In this document: positions 25,406 through 34,578 of the stretch, one piece after another
How positions within the stretch are numbered: the stretch's first letter is position 1
Layout: the number at the start of each line of letters is the position of its first letter
Source of the DNA: Paenimyroides ummariense
Lineage (GTDB): Bacteria > Bacteroidota > Bacteroidia > Flavobacteriales > Flavobacteriaceae
Assembly: GCF_900115115.1 (NCBI RefSeq)
Contig: NZ_FOVI01000019.1
Span: 1-55,626, forward strand
Length of the DNA: 55,626 nt
Direction: 5' to 3'
Made by a program: the position numbers and the translations under genes
Notes under the pieces: generated by a model
What the model saw: only the letters and a program-made list of their open reading frames with translations
Databases searched by the model: none
What the model was told of the DNA's origin: nothing

Positions 25406-25465
25406 TAACTTGCATAGTTTCAATTAACCAATTCAATCATTTACAAAAATAAAAAAGCTCACAAA

Positions 25466-27811
25466 ATGCGTTTATTATTAACGATTGTTTTGTGTATGTT
25501 GGGCTATGGCGTTTTTGCGCAATACCAAATAAGCGGTGTTGTAAAAAATGTTGATGGCGAAAGCATACCAAACAGTCATGTTGATTTAAGCAGTAGTTGT
25601 GTGGATACAGATGCATCGGGAACTTTTATTTTTACGGATCTGAAAAATGGTTCGTACACCTTAAAGGTTTCGGCAGATGGTTACGGCGTTTATCAAGAAA
25701 AAATTCATTTGAATCAATCAAAACAAATTACCGTTGTTTTAAATGAAGAAGAAACTTTGGAAACCCTTATAATACATACCGCACAACAAAAAGCTTACAA
25801 TCAGCAAAAAGTTACACAGAAATATCTCCAAGATAATTACAGCAACAGTTTGGCAAAAACCTTGTCAAACGTGGTGGGGTTAGATGCCGTTACCGTTGGT
25901 TCGCAAACCGCAAAACCTATGATGCGCGGCTTGGGATTTACACGCCTGGCTGTTACCGAAAACGGTATTAAGCAGGAAGGACAACAATGGGGTGCCGATC
26001 ACGGTTTGGAAATTGATGCGTTGACTACCGAAAGTGTTAATGTTGTTAAAGGCGTTGGCACAATTACGCACGGATCGGACGCGATTGCAGGTGTAATTGA
26101 AGTGAACAACGAAACAATTCCAACCGATGGTTTTAAAGGGCAATACATTACAACGGCTCAAAGTGTGAACAAATCGTGGGCAAATGCACTGAATATGTCG
26201 TATAAAAAAGGCGATCACTTTTATAAATTCAAAACAGCATACACCACATTTGCCGATTTTAAGGTTCCGGTTGATGAAATAACGTATCTATCTACAAAAA
26301 TTCCGCTGACCAATGGAAACATGACCAATACTGCCGGAAACGAACTATCGGTTTACGGACAATGGGGTTATGTAAAAGATGATTTTCAGAGTATTTTAAG
26401 CATCAGCCAGTTTCAAAACAAATCGGGATTTTTTGCAGGTGCACACGGAATTCCGTCTGTAAATGATGCCAAACCCGACGGTAACGAACGAAACATCGGC
26501 ATGCCTTATCAGCAGGTAAATCATACCAAAATAACCTATCATGCAAAATGGCTAAACACGCATGATGTGTGGGATTTTAAGTTTGGTTTTCAACGCAACC
26601 ACCGTCAGGAATACAGCTTGTTTCATTCGCATTATTCCAATCAGGTTCCGCCCGAAATCAATCCTAATTTAGAGTTAGATTTTAAATTGAATACCCTGAA
26701 CGCCGAATTATTGTACAAAAAAGACTGGCTGTTAGATCATACCACAATTTTAGGTGTGCAAAGTCAGTATCAAACCAACGATATTGCGGGTTACAGTTAT
26801 TTAATGCCGGAATATAACCGATGGAATTTAGGCGTTTTTGGAAAACATACCTGGAATTTTGCAACCGATTGGAATTTGGAATTAGGTGCAAGATACGATG
26901 TTGCCAATGTAAAAGTTGCCGGTTTTTTTGATGAGGTGTTGTTTGATTATTTATCACAACGTGGCACACCAGAAGATCAGGCTCGACAAAATGCCCAACG
27001 TGCTGAATCGCTATCTAAAGATTTTTCAAGAGGAAATGTAGCTTTTGGCGTATCGCACCAAATCACGGCCGATTGGGAAAGTACATTTACAGTGGCATCA
27101 AATTTTCGATTTCCAACGGCAATGGAATTAAGTTCGAACGGAATTCACCATGGCGCTTTTCGTCACGAACAAGGAAATCAGAATTTAGATGTTGAAAAAG
27201 GCTGGGCTTTTGATTTAAGTCAGCATTTCCACAAAAATAACTTTAAAATAAACGCAAGTGCTTATTTATATTATTTCACTAATTACATTTTCTTAAAACC
27301 AACGGGCACGTTTTCTATTTTGCCACACGGCGGACAGGTTTATAAATACGACCAATCAAGAGCGATGCTTACCGGTTTAGAGGTTGATGCGCAGTACCAA
27401 TGGAACAAATTTGGTTTCCAGACACAGGCGGCTTATTTGTACAACAAGCAGATTAGTGATTCGGGTGTTGATTATCCTTTGCCGTTTTCAACCCCAATTA
27501 ACGGACAATTTAATGTTCAATATTATTTAAACGATGGTAGTTTACTGCAGCAAAATCAGTTTCAAGTAGGATTAAAAACCGCTTTGCAGCAAAACAGAAT
27601 TGCCCAAAACGAAGAAGTAACGCCGGGTTACACCATTGCAAATGCACAATTTAGTTCGGTACTTAACTTTAAAGGTTTTAAACCGCAGATTCGTTTGCAG
27701 GTGAATAATGTTTTTAACACGGTTTACTATCATCACAACAGTTTTTACCGCGCTTTGGATATACCGGAGTTTGGCAGAAACATTCAAATTTTTATAACAA
27801 TTCCCTTTTAA
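25466..27811 (+). CDS. TonB-dependent receptor, ZnuD-like (probable metal uptake)
   Basis: A 781-aa outer-membrane receptor. Signal MRLLLTIVLCMLGYGVFAQ is followed by a carboxypeptidase-like regulatory beta domain (~22-100: YQISGVVKNVDGESIPNSHV). The plug domain (~110-230) has YSNSLAKTLSNVVGLDAV, MMRGLGFTRLAV and QQWGADHGLEID, the last pattern typical of ZnuD-type receptors. A 22-strand-type barrel runs to the aromatic C-terminus IQIFITIPF. Uptake would be powered by TonB-ExbBD, which is not in the window. The flanking His-rich protein and DUF4625 lipoproteins support a divalent-metal substrate, with zinc or copper the best guess. Confidence 0.93.
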   Translation: MRLLLTIVLCMLGYGVFAQYQISGVVKNVDGESIPNSHVDLSSSCVDTDASGTFIFTDLKNGSYTLKVSADGYGVYQEKIHLNQSKQITVVLNEEETLETLIIHTAQQKAYNQQKVTQKYLQDNYSNSLAKTLSNVVGLDAVTVGSQTAKPMMRGLGFTRLAVTENGIKQEGQQWGADHGLEIDALTTESVNVVKGVGTITHGSDAIAGVIEVNNETIPTDGFKGQYITTAQSVNKSWANALNMSYKKGDHFYKFKTAYTTFADFKVPVDEITYLSTKIPLTNGNMTNTAGNELSVYGQWGYVKDDFQSILSISQFQNKSGFFAGAHGIPSVNDAKPDGNERNIGMPYQQVNHTKITYHAKWLNTHDVWDFKFGFQRNHRQEYSLFHSHYSNQVPPEINPNLELDFKLNTLNAELLYKKDWLLDHTTILGVQSQYQTNDIAGYSYLMPEYNRWNLGVFGKHTWNFATDWNLELGARYDVANVKVAGFFDEVLFDYLSQRGTPEDQARQNAQRAESLSKDFSRGNVAFGVSHQITADWESTFTVASNFRFPTAMELSSNGIHHGAFRHEQGNQNLDVEKGWAFDLSQHFHKNNFKINASAYLYYFTNYIFLKPTGTFSILPHGGQVYKYDQSRAMLTGLEVDAQYQWNKFGFQTQAAYLYNKQISDSGVDYPLPFSTPINGQFNVQYYLNDGSLLQQNQFQVGLKTALQQNRIAQNEEVTPGYTIANAQFSSVLNFKGFKPQIRLQVNNVFNTVYYHHNSFYRALDIPEFGRNIQIFITIPF

Positions 27812-27829
27812 TTTAAAAAGAAATCAATC

Positions 27830-28279
27830 ATGAAAAAATTAGCAAGTTTAAGTTTCGCAATAATTAGTTTATTAGCAGTTTCATCATGTTCAGACGATGA
27901 TGCAGTGGTAGATACAACAAAACCAACCATTGAAATCATTACACCAACAGATCATCAGGAAGTTGAACCGGGATCGGTTTTTACAGTGAAAGCAAATTTG
28001 GCAGATAATGTAGGTTTGGCAAGTTACAAAATCGAAATTCACTCGGCAGAAGACGGTCACGAACATAAAGCAAAACAGTTACATGACGAACATTACGAAT
28101 ATGCATTCACAGGCGAAGTTCCTAACAAAACAGCAACTTATGCTTTAGAGCATGCTATTAATATTCCTGCCGATGCACCGGAAGAGCATTACCATGTTGG
28201 AATTACGGTTTTAGATGTAAACGGTAACCAAAACCAGCAGTTTGTAGAAATTTTTATTGGTCACGATCACCATCATTAA
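27830..28279 (+). CDS. DUF4625 lipoprotein with His-rich tail
   Basis: A 149-aa lipoprotein (signal ...LLAVSSC, lipidated Cys20). The DUF4625 beta-sandwich carries DTTKPTIEIITPTDHQEVEPG, FTVKANLADNVGLASYKIEIH and IPADAPEEHYHVGITVLDVNGN. His residues are clustered in EDGHEHKAKQLHDEHYEY and at the C-terminus HDHHH, so it is a candidate extracytoplasmic metal binder. It begins 19 bases after the receptor stop and is surely in the same operon. It may deliver metal to the receptor or buffer it at the surface; this is inference from context. Confidence 0.9.
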   Translation: MKKLASLSFAIISLLAVSSCSDDDAVVDTTKPTIEIITPTDHQEVEPGSVFTVKANLADNVGLASYKIEIHSAEDGHEHKAKQLHDEHYEYAFTGEVPNKTATYALEHAINIPADAPEEHYHVGITVLDVNGNQNQQFVEIFIGHDHHH

Positions 28280-28301
28280 TAGATTCATTGTTTTTTTTAC
28301 A

Positions 28302-28334
28302 GATCCCAAATCGTTTAGGTTTGGGATTTTTTTT
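28302..28334 (+). terminator. Terminator of the metal locus
   Basis: GATCCCAAA and TTTGGGAT arms around TCGTTTAGG, followed by eight T. Confidence 0.85.
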
Positions 28335-28375
28335 GGTAATTGATGCTTATATTTGGCGAAATTAATTTTTGATAA

Positions 28376-28771
28376 ATGGAAGTATTGTCAATCATATCTA
28401 ATAAAAAAGTAATATTGGAATATTTTAATTCTTTTATTAAACATTATTCTTCTTTAAAATTTGAGAGTTCAGATTCCGATACTAATTTTTATACGAAGCT
28501 TAATAGTAAGAAAAATGAAATCTTCTTTCACTTTTTGTTTAATTCTAAAGAAGAAATTGATCTAAATTTCACAATAGATGATCAACTACACATATCTAGT
28601 TTTATCAAAAATTCCCCTTTCTACATATTTGATATACAGTATAGAGATGAACTTTTTTTGAATAAATTATTGTTCGATTTTAAAGTAAAACTGAATGAGA
28701 TTCAACATGATGAAAATTTGATTGTATTATTGAGTTATACAAATAGCACCATTAAGCATTTTTATCCTTAA
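28376..28771 (+). CDS. Small soluble protein of unknown function
   Basis: A 131-aa protein, AT-rich, with no signal peptide or membrane segment. The sequence alternates amphipathic strands and helices (IFFHFLFNSKEEIDLNFTID, FYIFDIQYRDELFLNKLLFDF in parts). No family was recognised. It lies between the two DUF4625 genes but after a terminator, so it is probably separately transcribed; a TATATTTG box is near 28348. It could be a late insertion in the locus. Confidence 0.6.
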   Translation: MEVLSIISNKKVILEYFNSFIKHYSSLKFESSDSDTNFYTKLNSKKNEIFFHFLFNSKEEIDLNFTIDDQLHISSFIKNSPFYIFDIQYRDELFLNKLLFDFKVKLNEIQHDENLIVLLSYTNSTIKHFYP

Positions 28772-28855
28772 AATCAGAATTATTAATCATTTGTTAAACT
28801 TGGAAAGTTCAAGTTCTAGCAATTCTAGAAATACTAAAATTTGAAATTATTCGTT

Positions 28856-28863
28856 TATCTTTG
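28856..28863 (+). promoter_or_regulatory. -7 element of the second DUF4625 gene
   Basis: TATCTTTG lies 8 bases before the ATG at 28872 and 20 bases before the ATG at 28884. The spacing makes the second ATG the easier start. Confidence 0.5.
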
Positions 28864-28883
28864 AAGATTAAATGAATTTAATT

Positions 28884-29324
28884 ATGAAATTTTTCAAACA
28901 AATAAGTCTTTTATTTTTACTAACAACTGCTTTTACTTTTGTAGGCTGTAACGATGAAGATCCGGATACTGTTGGTCCAACAATTGAAATTACGAATATT
29001 CCAGATAATAAAGAATTTAAATTCGGCGGAGAATTAAAAATGGATATTCATTTTAATGATCCTAATGGTGTAGTAGAGTATCAAATTGAAATTTACAGAG
29101 AAGATTTTACAGTAAATTCTTTTGAATTTACTAAACTAGTAAAAATAGCTGCTTTTTCTACAGATTTCACAGTGTATCAAGGTGTATTAATTCCTAAAGA
29201 AATAGAAAATGATAAACTATATGATGAAGGAAATCACATAATAAAAATAATAGCCGTTGATTATAAAGGCAATATTTCTACCTATTACAAGCCAATCCGT
29301 ATTGTTTATCCAGCAGCAGAATAA
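28884..29324 (+). CDS. DUF4625 lipoprotein, second copy
   Basis: A 146-aa lipoprotein from the ATG at 28884 (an in-frame ATG at 28872 adds four residues). Signal MKFFKQISLLFLLTTAFTFVGC is followed by DTVGPTIEITNIPDNKEFKFGG, LKMDIHFNDPNGVVEYQIEIY and HIIKIIAVDYKGN, which line up with the DUF4625 protein at 27830-28279. Unlike that copy it has almost no His, so a metal role is less likely or differs. Ten bases separate its stop from the first YD-repeat lipoprotein, so the two may share a transcript. Confidence 0.8.
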   Translation: MKFFKQISLLFLLTTAFTFVGCNDEDPDTVGPTIEITNIPDNKEFKFGGELKMDIHFNDPNGVVEYQIEIYREDFTVNSFEFTKLVKIAAFSTDFTVYQGVLIPKEIENDKLYDEGNHIIKIIAVDYKGNISTYYKPIRIVYPAAE

Positions 29325-29334
29325 TTTAAAATTT

Positions 29335-30072
29335 ATGAAGAAGATTATAATACCAATTGTTTTATTAGCATCGGCAGTTTTTGTTTCGTGTAAAAACGAC
29401 GATAATGTTGCCCAAGTAAAGAAGCTACCAAAATCAATAACAAGTGTGTCGGGTAATTTATTGTTTACTTACAGCGCCAGCGGACAATTGGTTAAGGTAA
29501 CCGATAAGGATTCTGAAACAGAATATACCGAAACTATTTTTACGTACGACAGCACCGGCAAAGTAACAAAGTTTGTAACTATTTATAATGATCCTACAGG
29601 CACCGAAACCGATTCGTACACCATTACTTACCCAACAGCAAACCAAGCAAGAGTAACTGGAGACGATAATGATTACGTTTTGTTTAACTTCAACGAAAAA
29701 GGTCAGGTTTTAAACTTTAGCAATGCAGGTCTTTTAGTAGCTTTTACTTACGATACCAAAGGTAATATTGTAAAAATTGTCAACGGAAATTCTACAACAA
29801 CCGCAAGTTACAATAATGACAAAGGTATTTTAAGCGGAATAACATCGCCTAAATGGGTGTTGTTGTTAAGCGATTTTGATTTGTATCATTTCGGTGAAAA
29901 CAACCCAATTTCAGTAACAAATGTTTCAGAAAACCAAGGAACAACTTACACTTCGTCTGAAACTTATTCGTATCCAATTGAACATATAATCGATGGATAT
30001 CCAACGCGTATGTCTGTAAACTACACCGAAAACGGATCAACCGAAAACGAAATTTATACCATTAATTATTAA
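29335..30072 (+). CDS. YD-repeat-like lipoprotein, copy 1
   Basis: A 245-aa lipoprotein from the ATG at 29335 (signal MKKIIIPIVLLASAVFVSC). The body is a series of short beta units with the RHS/YD pattern: FTYSASGQLVKVTDKD, FTYDSTGKVTKFVT, FNFNEKGQVLNFSN, FTYDTKGNIVKIVN. It is followed by a landmark NDKGILSGITSPKWVLLLS and a last unit ending EIYTINY. The next two genes share the layout and landmark, so the three are paralogues. It probably sits at the outer membrane, exposed to periplasm or surface. Function unknown; no catalytic motif. Confidence 0.8.
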   Translation: MKKIIIPIVLLASAVFVSCKNDDNVAQVKKLPKSITSVSGNLLFTYSASGQLVKVTDKDSETEYTETIFTYDSTGKVTKFVTIYNDPTGTETDSYTITYPTANQARVTGDDNDYVLFNFNEKGQVLNFSNAGLLVAFTYDTKGNIVKIVNGNSTTTASYNNDKGILSGITSPKWVLLLSDFDLYHFGENNPISVTNVSENQGTTYTSSETYSYPIEHIIDGYPTRMSVNYTENGSTENEIYTINY

Positions 30073-30092
30073 AAGATGAGCTTCTTATAAAT

Positions 30093-30126
30093 AAACTCCT
30101 TTCTTGTTTATATGGAAAGGAGTTTT
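30093..30126 (+). terminator. Terminator after lipoprotein copy 1
   Basis: AAACTCCTTT and AAAGGAGTTT arms with an 11-base loop end in T. The -7 box of the next gene begins at the last T of the hairpin. Confidence 0.75.
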
Positions 30127-30133
30127 ATATTTG
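30126..30133 (+). promoter_or_regulatory. -7 element of lipoprotein copy 2
   Basis: TATATTTG, 21 bases before the ATG at 30155, directly downstream of the terminator hairpin. Confidence 0.6.
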
Positions 30134-30154
30134 CACCAAATTTAGAAATAACTT

Positions 30155-30871
30155 ATGAAGAAAATAATCTTTGCAACCCTGCTTTTTGTTGGTTTTGCAT
30201 TCACTTCTTGTGAGAAAGATAAAGAAGAACATGAAGATCAAACTACCAACGCAATTTATCTTCCTTCAAAAATATACGGCGACAGCGGTCCGGTTACTTT
30301 TAAGTACGATGATAAAAACAGAATTACCGAAATGAAGCAAGACGATTCTGATTATACCATTACTACCACACTTAACTATACCGGCGATTTAGTAACCTCG
30401 GCAAAAGTTCAAGAAGTTACTACAGAAAACACCTACACATCTGATTATACTTTTACCTATCAAGGCAATAATGTATTGATTTCTTATGATGATGATCCAG
30501 AACCAATAGATGTTTTTACGATTGATACTAAAGGTAGGTTAATAGGTTACGATGGCGGATCAATCACTTACGATACCGCAGGAAATATAAAGAAAGTAAC
30601 CAATCCTTACGACGAATACACATTTGAATACGATACTAAAAACGGCATCTTTAAAAATGTAAAAACGCCACAATGGCTGTATGTTTATTTGTTAGATGAT
30701 TACTTTTTTTATTTGGTTAACAACTGTGTAAAAATTGATTATAAAGATTTAGAATCATCAGAAACCGATACCCAAACAATCACTTATACTTACAATACCG
30801 ATAATTTTCCTGAAAAAATATTGTTTTCAAACGAAGATTATTACATAAAAGTAGAATACACTAAAAAATAA
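30155..30871 (+). CDS. YD-repeat-like lipoprotein, copy 2
   Basis: A 238-aa lipoprotein (signal MKKIIFATLLFVGFAFTSC). It starts its repeat region with IYLPSKIYGDSGPVTFKYDD, then KYDDKNRITEMKQDD, LNYTGDLVTSAKV, FTIDTKGRLIGYDG and YDTAGNIKKVTNP. The shared landmark is KNGIFKNVKTPQWLYVYLL, followed by NNCVKIDY and a final VEYTKK. It is closest to copy 3, which has the same YLPSKI opening and EYTKK end. Its own promoter sits just after the copy 1 terminator, so copies may be expressed separately. Function unknown. Confidence 0.82.
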   Translation: MKKIIFATLLFVGFAFTSCEKDKEEHEDQTTNAIYLPSKIYGDSGPVTFKYDDKNRITEMKQDDSDYTITTTLNYTGDLVTSAKVQEVTTENTYTSDYTFTYQGNNVLISYDDDPEPIDVFTIDTKGRLIGYDGGSITYDTAGNIKKVTNPYDEYTFEYDTKNGIFKNVKTPQWLYVYLLDDYFFYLVNNCVKIDYKDLESSETDTQTITYTYNTDNFPEKILFSNEDYYIKVEYTKK

Positions 30872-30890
30872 TTTTAATTCTTATATACTT

Positions 30891-31625
30891 ATGAAAAAAT
30901 TAGTATTATCGGCATTTGTTTTAGCCGGATTAATGTTCACATCTTGTGATAAAAACGATGACAACAACCCAACAGAAGAAGGAACGGTTGATGTTACAAA
31001 AATGTACCTTCCATCGAAAATTGTTTCAGACGATTATACAACAACTTACACTTACAACAACAAGGGTCAGGTAACAAAAATTACCGAAAGTGATGGGTAC
31101 GAATATACATTTACCTACAATGGTAACCAGTTGGTTGAAGTTGTTTCTATAGACGAAGTTTATAAAACAACTTATACATTTACACAATCGGGAACAAAGT
31201 TAACTCTTAACATGAAAGGAGAGTTTAACGGACAAACTCAAACCGATACTGAAGAATTGACTTTAGATAGTAAAGGAAATTTGATTAACGACGGATATTT
31301 TACTTATAGCTATGATGCAAATGGAAATATCACAAGGATGACGAGCGATGACAGCGAAGAGGTAAAATTAACTTTTGATGCTAAAAACGGAATCTTTAAA
31401 AACCTAAACCTTCCAAAATGGGTTTCAACCTATATCTTAGAAAATCAAACAAACTTGGTTAATAATGCAGTGAGTATAAATTACGAAGATTCAGATTTTC
31501 CTGAAGATAATTTTACGGGAACAGTAAAATATGATTATAATGCTGATAACTATCCTGTGAAAATGGAAGCAACTTCATCTACAGATGGGACTTACACACA
31601 AACAATAGAATACACTAAAAAGTAA
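30891..31625 (+). CDS. YD-repeat-like lipoprotein, copy 3
   Basis: A 244-aa lipoprotein (signal MKKLVLSAFVLAGLMFTSC). It opens MYLPSKIVSDDYTTTYTYNN and has YTYNNKGQVTKITES, LTLDSKGNLINDG and YSYDANGNITRMTSDD. The landmark is KNGIFKNLNLPKWVSTYIL, followed by NNAVSINYE and the terminal IEYTKK. It is 19 bases after copy 2 with no terminator between, so copies 2 and 3 are one transcript. The N-terminal ~25 mature residues (DKNDDNNPTEEGTV) are a disordered linker typical of surface lipoproteins. Confidence 0.82.
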   Translation: MKKLVLSAFVLAGLMFTSCDKNDDNNPTEEGTVDVTKMYLPSKIVSDDYTTTYTYNNKGQVTKITESDGYEYTFTYNGNQLVEVVSIDEVYKTTYTFTQSGTKLTLNMKGEFNGQTQTDTEELTLDSKGNLINDGYFTYSYDANGNITRMTSDDSEEVKLTFDAKNGIFKNLNLPKWVSTYILENQTNLVNNAVSINYEDSDFPEDNFTGTVKYDYNADNYPVKMEATSSTDGTYTQTIEYTKK

Positions 31626-31646
31626 TCTTAATCAATTCATATAATT

Positions 31647-31676
31647 AAAACTTGCCAACCTCGGCAAGTTTTTTTA
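31647..31676 (+). terminator. Terminator after the lipoprotein array
   Basis: AAAACTTGCC and GGCAAGTTTT arms (loop AACCTC), followed by a T run. Confidence 0.85.
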
Positions 31677-31702
31677 TTTTGCAGAACATCAATAATTTAA
31701 TC

Positions 31703-33817
31703 ATGAAAAAATTAGTTAGTTCTATTTTTATCGCTTCGGTTATCCTTTCACAAAGCGTAAATGCCCAAAATAAAGCAATGAATTATCCGCAAACAGCAAA
31801 AAAAGAAGTTATAGATACTTACTTTAACAATAAAATAGCAGATCCTTATCGTTGGTTGGAAGACGACCGATCTGCCGAAACTGCCGCTTGGGTTACGGCT
31901 CAAAACAACGTAACTTTTGCTTATTTAGATCAGATTCCGTATCGTGATCATTTAAAAAAGCAATTGACAGAAAAATGGAATTACGAAAAAATCGGTGCTC
32001 CGTTTGTAGAAGGCGATTTTACCTATTATTATAAGAACGATGGTTTGCAGAATCAGTCGGTTTTGTATCGAAAAGATAAATCAGGTAAAGAAGAAATTTT
32101 CTTAGATCCTAATACCTTTTCTAAGGATGGAACCACGTCGTTAGCCGATGTTTCTTTTACCGAAGACGGAAGTTTGGTTGCCTACGCTATTTCAGAGGGA
32201 GGAAGTGACTGGAGAAAAATTATTGTTTTAAATGCAAAAGATAAATCGGTAATCGGAGAAACCTTGATCGATGTAAAATTTTCGGGAATCAGCTGGTACA
32301 AAAACGAAGGGTTCTATTATTCAAGCTACGACAAACCAACCGGATCTGAACTTTCTGCAAAAACAGATCAGCATAAATTATATTATCACAAGTTAGGAAC
32401 ATCGCAAAAAACCGACAAGCTTGTTTTTGGTGAAAAATACAAACGCCGTTATGTGGGCGGATACGTTACCAACGATCAAAAATATTTGGTGGTAACTGCT
32501 GCAAATGCTACATCGGGCAACGAATTGTACATTCAAGATCTAACAAAAGCAAACAGCCAGATTCAAACAGTTGTTACGGGTTTTGATAACGATTATTCTA
32601 TTATTGATTCTAAAGACGGAAAATTGTATATCGAAACAAATCTAAAAGCGCCCAATAAAAAATTAATGGTGGTAGATGCGGTTAAGGTAATTAATTTAAG
32701 CGCATGGGAAGATTTGATTTTAGAAAGCGATAACGTGCTTGATTTATCTAAAGCTGGCGGATATTTTTTTGCACATTACATGAAAGATGCCGTTTCGGTT
32801 GTTGAACAGTTTGATTATTCGGGTAAATTCATTCGCAAAATTCAGTTGCCGGGCTTGGGAACAGCAAGTGGTTTTGGCGGAAAAAAAGATGCGAAAGATT
32901 TGTACTATTCGTTTACCAACTACATTACGCCGGGAACTATTTATAAAATGGATATTGCTGCGGGAACATCACAAGTGTATCAACAACCAAAAGTTAAGTT
33001 CAACCCAAGCGACTACGAATCTAAACAGGTTTTTTACGCATCTAAAGACGGTACACAAGTGCCAATGATGATTACCTATAAAAAAGGAACGAAGTTAGAT
33101 GGAACAAATCCAACTATGTTATATGCTTACGGAGGTTTCAATGTGTCGTTAACACCAAGCTTTAGTGTTGCCAATGCGGTTTGGTTAGAAAATGGCGGTG
33201 TTTACGCTGTTGCAAATTTACGTGGCGGCGGAGAATACGGTAAAAAATGGCACGATGCTGGAACAAAAATGCAAAAGCAAAACGTGTTCGACGATTTTAT
33301 TGCCGCAGCAGAATATTTAATTAAAGAAAAATATACATCGAGCGAAAAACTGGCAATTCGCGGTGGATCAAACGGAGGATTATTGGTTGGAGCAACCATG
33401 ACACAGCGACCAGATTTAATGAAGGTAGCTTTACCAGCTGTTGGTGTGTTAGATATGTTGCGTTACCACACGTTTACGGCAGGCGCAGGCTGGGCTTATG
33501 ATTACGGAACAGCAGAAGATTCTAACGAAATGTTTAATTATTTAAAAGGATATTCGCCGGTTCATAATGTAAAAGCAGGCACTTCGTATCCGGCAACAAT
33601 GGTTACCACAGGCGATCACGACGATAGAGTAGTACCGGCACACAGTTTTAAATTCGCCGCAGAATTACAAGAGAAAAATGCGGGTAACAATCCAATGTTA
33701 ATTCGTATTGATGTGAATGCAGGTCACGGCGCAGGAAAATCGGTTCAGCAAACCATTAACGAAAATGCAGATATACAAGCGTTCACCCTTTGGAATATGG
33801 GCGTTACTAAGTTGTAG
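31703..33817 (+). CDS. Prolyl oligopeptidase family serine peptidase (S9A), exported
   Basis: A 704-aa peptidase from the ATG at 31703, with signal [22 protein letters not shown]; an earlier in-frame ATG at 31652 lies in the terminator. Residues ~25-430 are the beta-propeller gating domain ([25 protein letters not shown]). The C-terminal alpha/beta hydrolase holds the triad: Ser556 in GGSNGGLL, Asp641 in DDRV and His675 in NAGHGAG. The enzyme would cut small peptides after proline in the periplasm, aiding peptide nutrition. Length is normal. Its own terminator follows. Confidence 0.95.
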   Translation: MKKLVSSIFIASVILSQSVNAQNKAMNYPQTAKKEVIDTYFNNKIADPYRWLEDDRSAETAAWVTAQNNVTFAYLDQIPYRDHLKKQLTEKWNYEKIGAPFVEGDFTYYYKNDGLQNQSVLYRKDKSGKEEIFLDPNTFSKDGTTSLADVSFTEDGSLVAYAISEGGSDWRKIIVLNAKDKSVIGETLIDVKFSGISWYKNEGFYYSSYDKPTGSELSAKTDQHKLYYHKLGTSQKTDKLVFGEKYKRRYVGGYVTNDQKYLVVTAANATSGNELYIQDLTKANSQIQTVVTGFDNDYSIIDSKDGKLYIETNLKAPNKKLMVVDAVKVINLSAWEDLILESDNVLDLSKAGGYFFAHYMKDAVSVVEQFDYSGKFIRKIQLPGLGTASGFGGKKDAKDLYYSFTNYITPGTIYKMDIAAGTSQVYQQPKVKFNPSDYESKQVFYASKDGTQVPMMITYKKGTKLDGTNPTMLYAYGGFNVSLTPSFSVANAVWLENGGVYAVANLRGGGEYGKKWHDAGTKMQKQNVFDDFIAAAEYLIKEKYTSSEKLAIRGGSNGGLLVGATMTQRPDLMKVALPAVGVLDMLRYHTFTAGAGWAYDYGTAEDSNEMFNYLKGYSPVHNVKAGTSYPATMVTTGDHDDRVVPAHSFKFAAELQEKNAGNNPMLIRIDVNAGHGAGKSVQQTINENADIQAFTLWNMGVTKL

Positions 33818-33842
33818 TTTTTTAAAATGCTAAATAAAATTT

Positions 33843-33870
33843 AAGTCACCGCAAACCGGTGACTTTTTTT
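33843..33870 (+). terminator. Terminator of the prolyl oligopeptidase gene
   Basis: AAGTCACCG and CGGTGACTT arms around CAAAC, followed by seven T. Confidence 0.85.
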
Positions 33871-33900
33871 GTTAAATTTAATTTCTTAAAAAAATAACTT

Positions 33901-34542
33901 ATGCGTAAAACTTTACTTTTATTGATGCTACTTGCATCAGTTTCAACAACTTTAACTGCACAGAACAAAAATGATGAAACAACATTAGACGAATTAATTA
34001 TTCATTCAAAAGCTAAAAAGAAAATCAAAAAGTTAAAAGTGAAAGGTTTTCCTTTTTACGGTTACTATGGTCAAAATGAATCAATTGTTACAGGTTTGAC
34101 TAATCTTCCTAAGGGTAAAGTAAAATCAGTGATATTCAATTTTAACAATCGTTATACTAGATTTGTTGGACAAAATTTTAATCAGATTAATATAAGCTAT
34201 TTGGATATGGAGTTTGGTATATTGGTTTATGAAATGAATGATAAATATCAACTTGGAAATATCGTGAGTAATTGCGAGGTAAAATTTTCAGTTTCAAAAG
34301 ATCATAAAGGAGATTTTAAAGTAGATCTATCTGAAATTGATTTTCCTGAAGGGCAGTTTTTTATAGGTTTAAAAGTGTTGTCTGAAACATACAAAAACGA
34401 TATAGGTTTTTATGTGATGTTGAGTGATAATGATGAAAATGTTTCTTACAGAACACATAAAAATTATAAAGGTGCGAATGGAAATGATTTTTTTAATTTA
34501 GAAGGAGAACATCTAAAAATGACATTAGAGATTGAGCAGTAA
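33901..34542 (+). CDS. Exported protein of unknown function
   Basis: A 213-aa protein with signal MRKTLLLLMLLASVSTTLTAQ. A short segment, TLDELIIHSKAKKKIKKLKVKG, is followed by a single beta-rich domain (KSVIFNFNNRYTRFVGQNF, VDLSEIDFPEGQFFIGLKVL) that ends LKMTLEIEQ. The LDELIIHS stretch resembles the linker before TonB plug domains, but there is no barrel. No family name can be given. It is flanked by terminators on both sides, so it is monocistronic. Confidence 0.72.
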   Translation: MRKTLLLLMLLASVSTTLTAQNKNDETTLDELIIHSKAKKKIKKLKVKGFPFYGYYGQNESIVTGLTNLPKGKVKSVIFNFNNRYTRFVGQNFNQINISYLDMEFGILVYEMNDKYQLGNIVSNCEVKFSVSKDHKGDFKVDLSEIDFPEGQFFIGLKVLSETYKNDIGFYVMLSDNDENVSYRTHKNYKGANGNDFFNLEGEHLKMTLEIEQ

Positions 34543-34543
34543 C

Positions 34544-34578
34544 AAAAAATCCATCGTTTAACGCGATGGATTTTTTAT
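34544..34578. terminator. Bidirectional terminator
   Basis: AAAAAATCCATCG and CGATGGATTTTTT arms around TTTAACG, with tracts suited to both convergent genes. Confidence 0.85.

Noticed and set aside
28348..28771. Small gene between the DUF4625 copies as a toxin-antitoxin element
   Set aside because: Only one small gene is present, with no partner and no known toxin or antitoxin motif.
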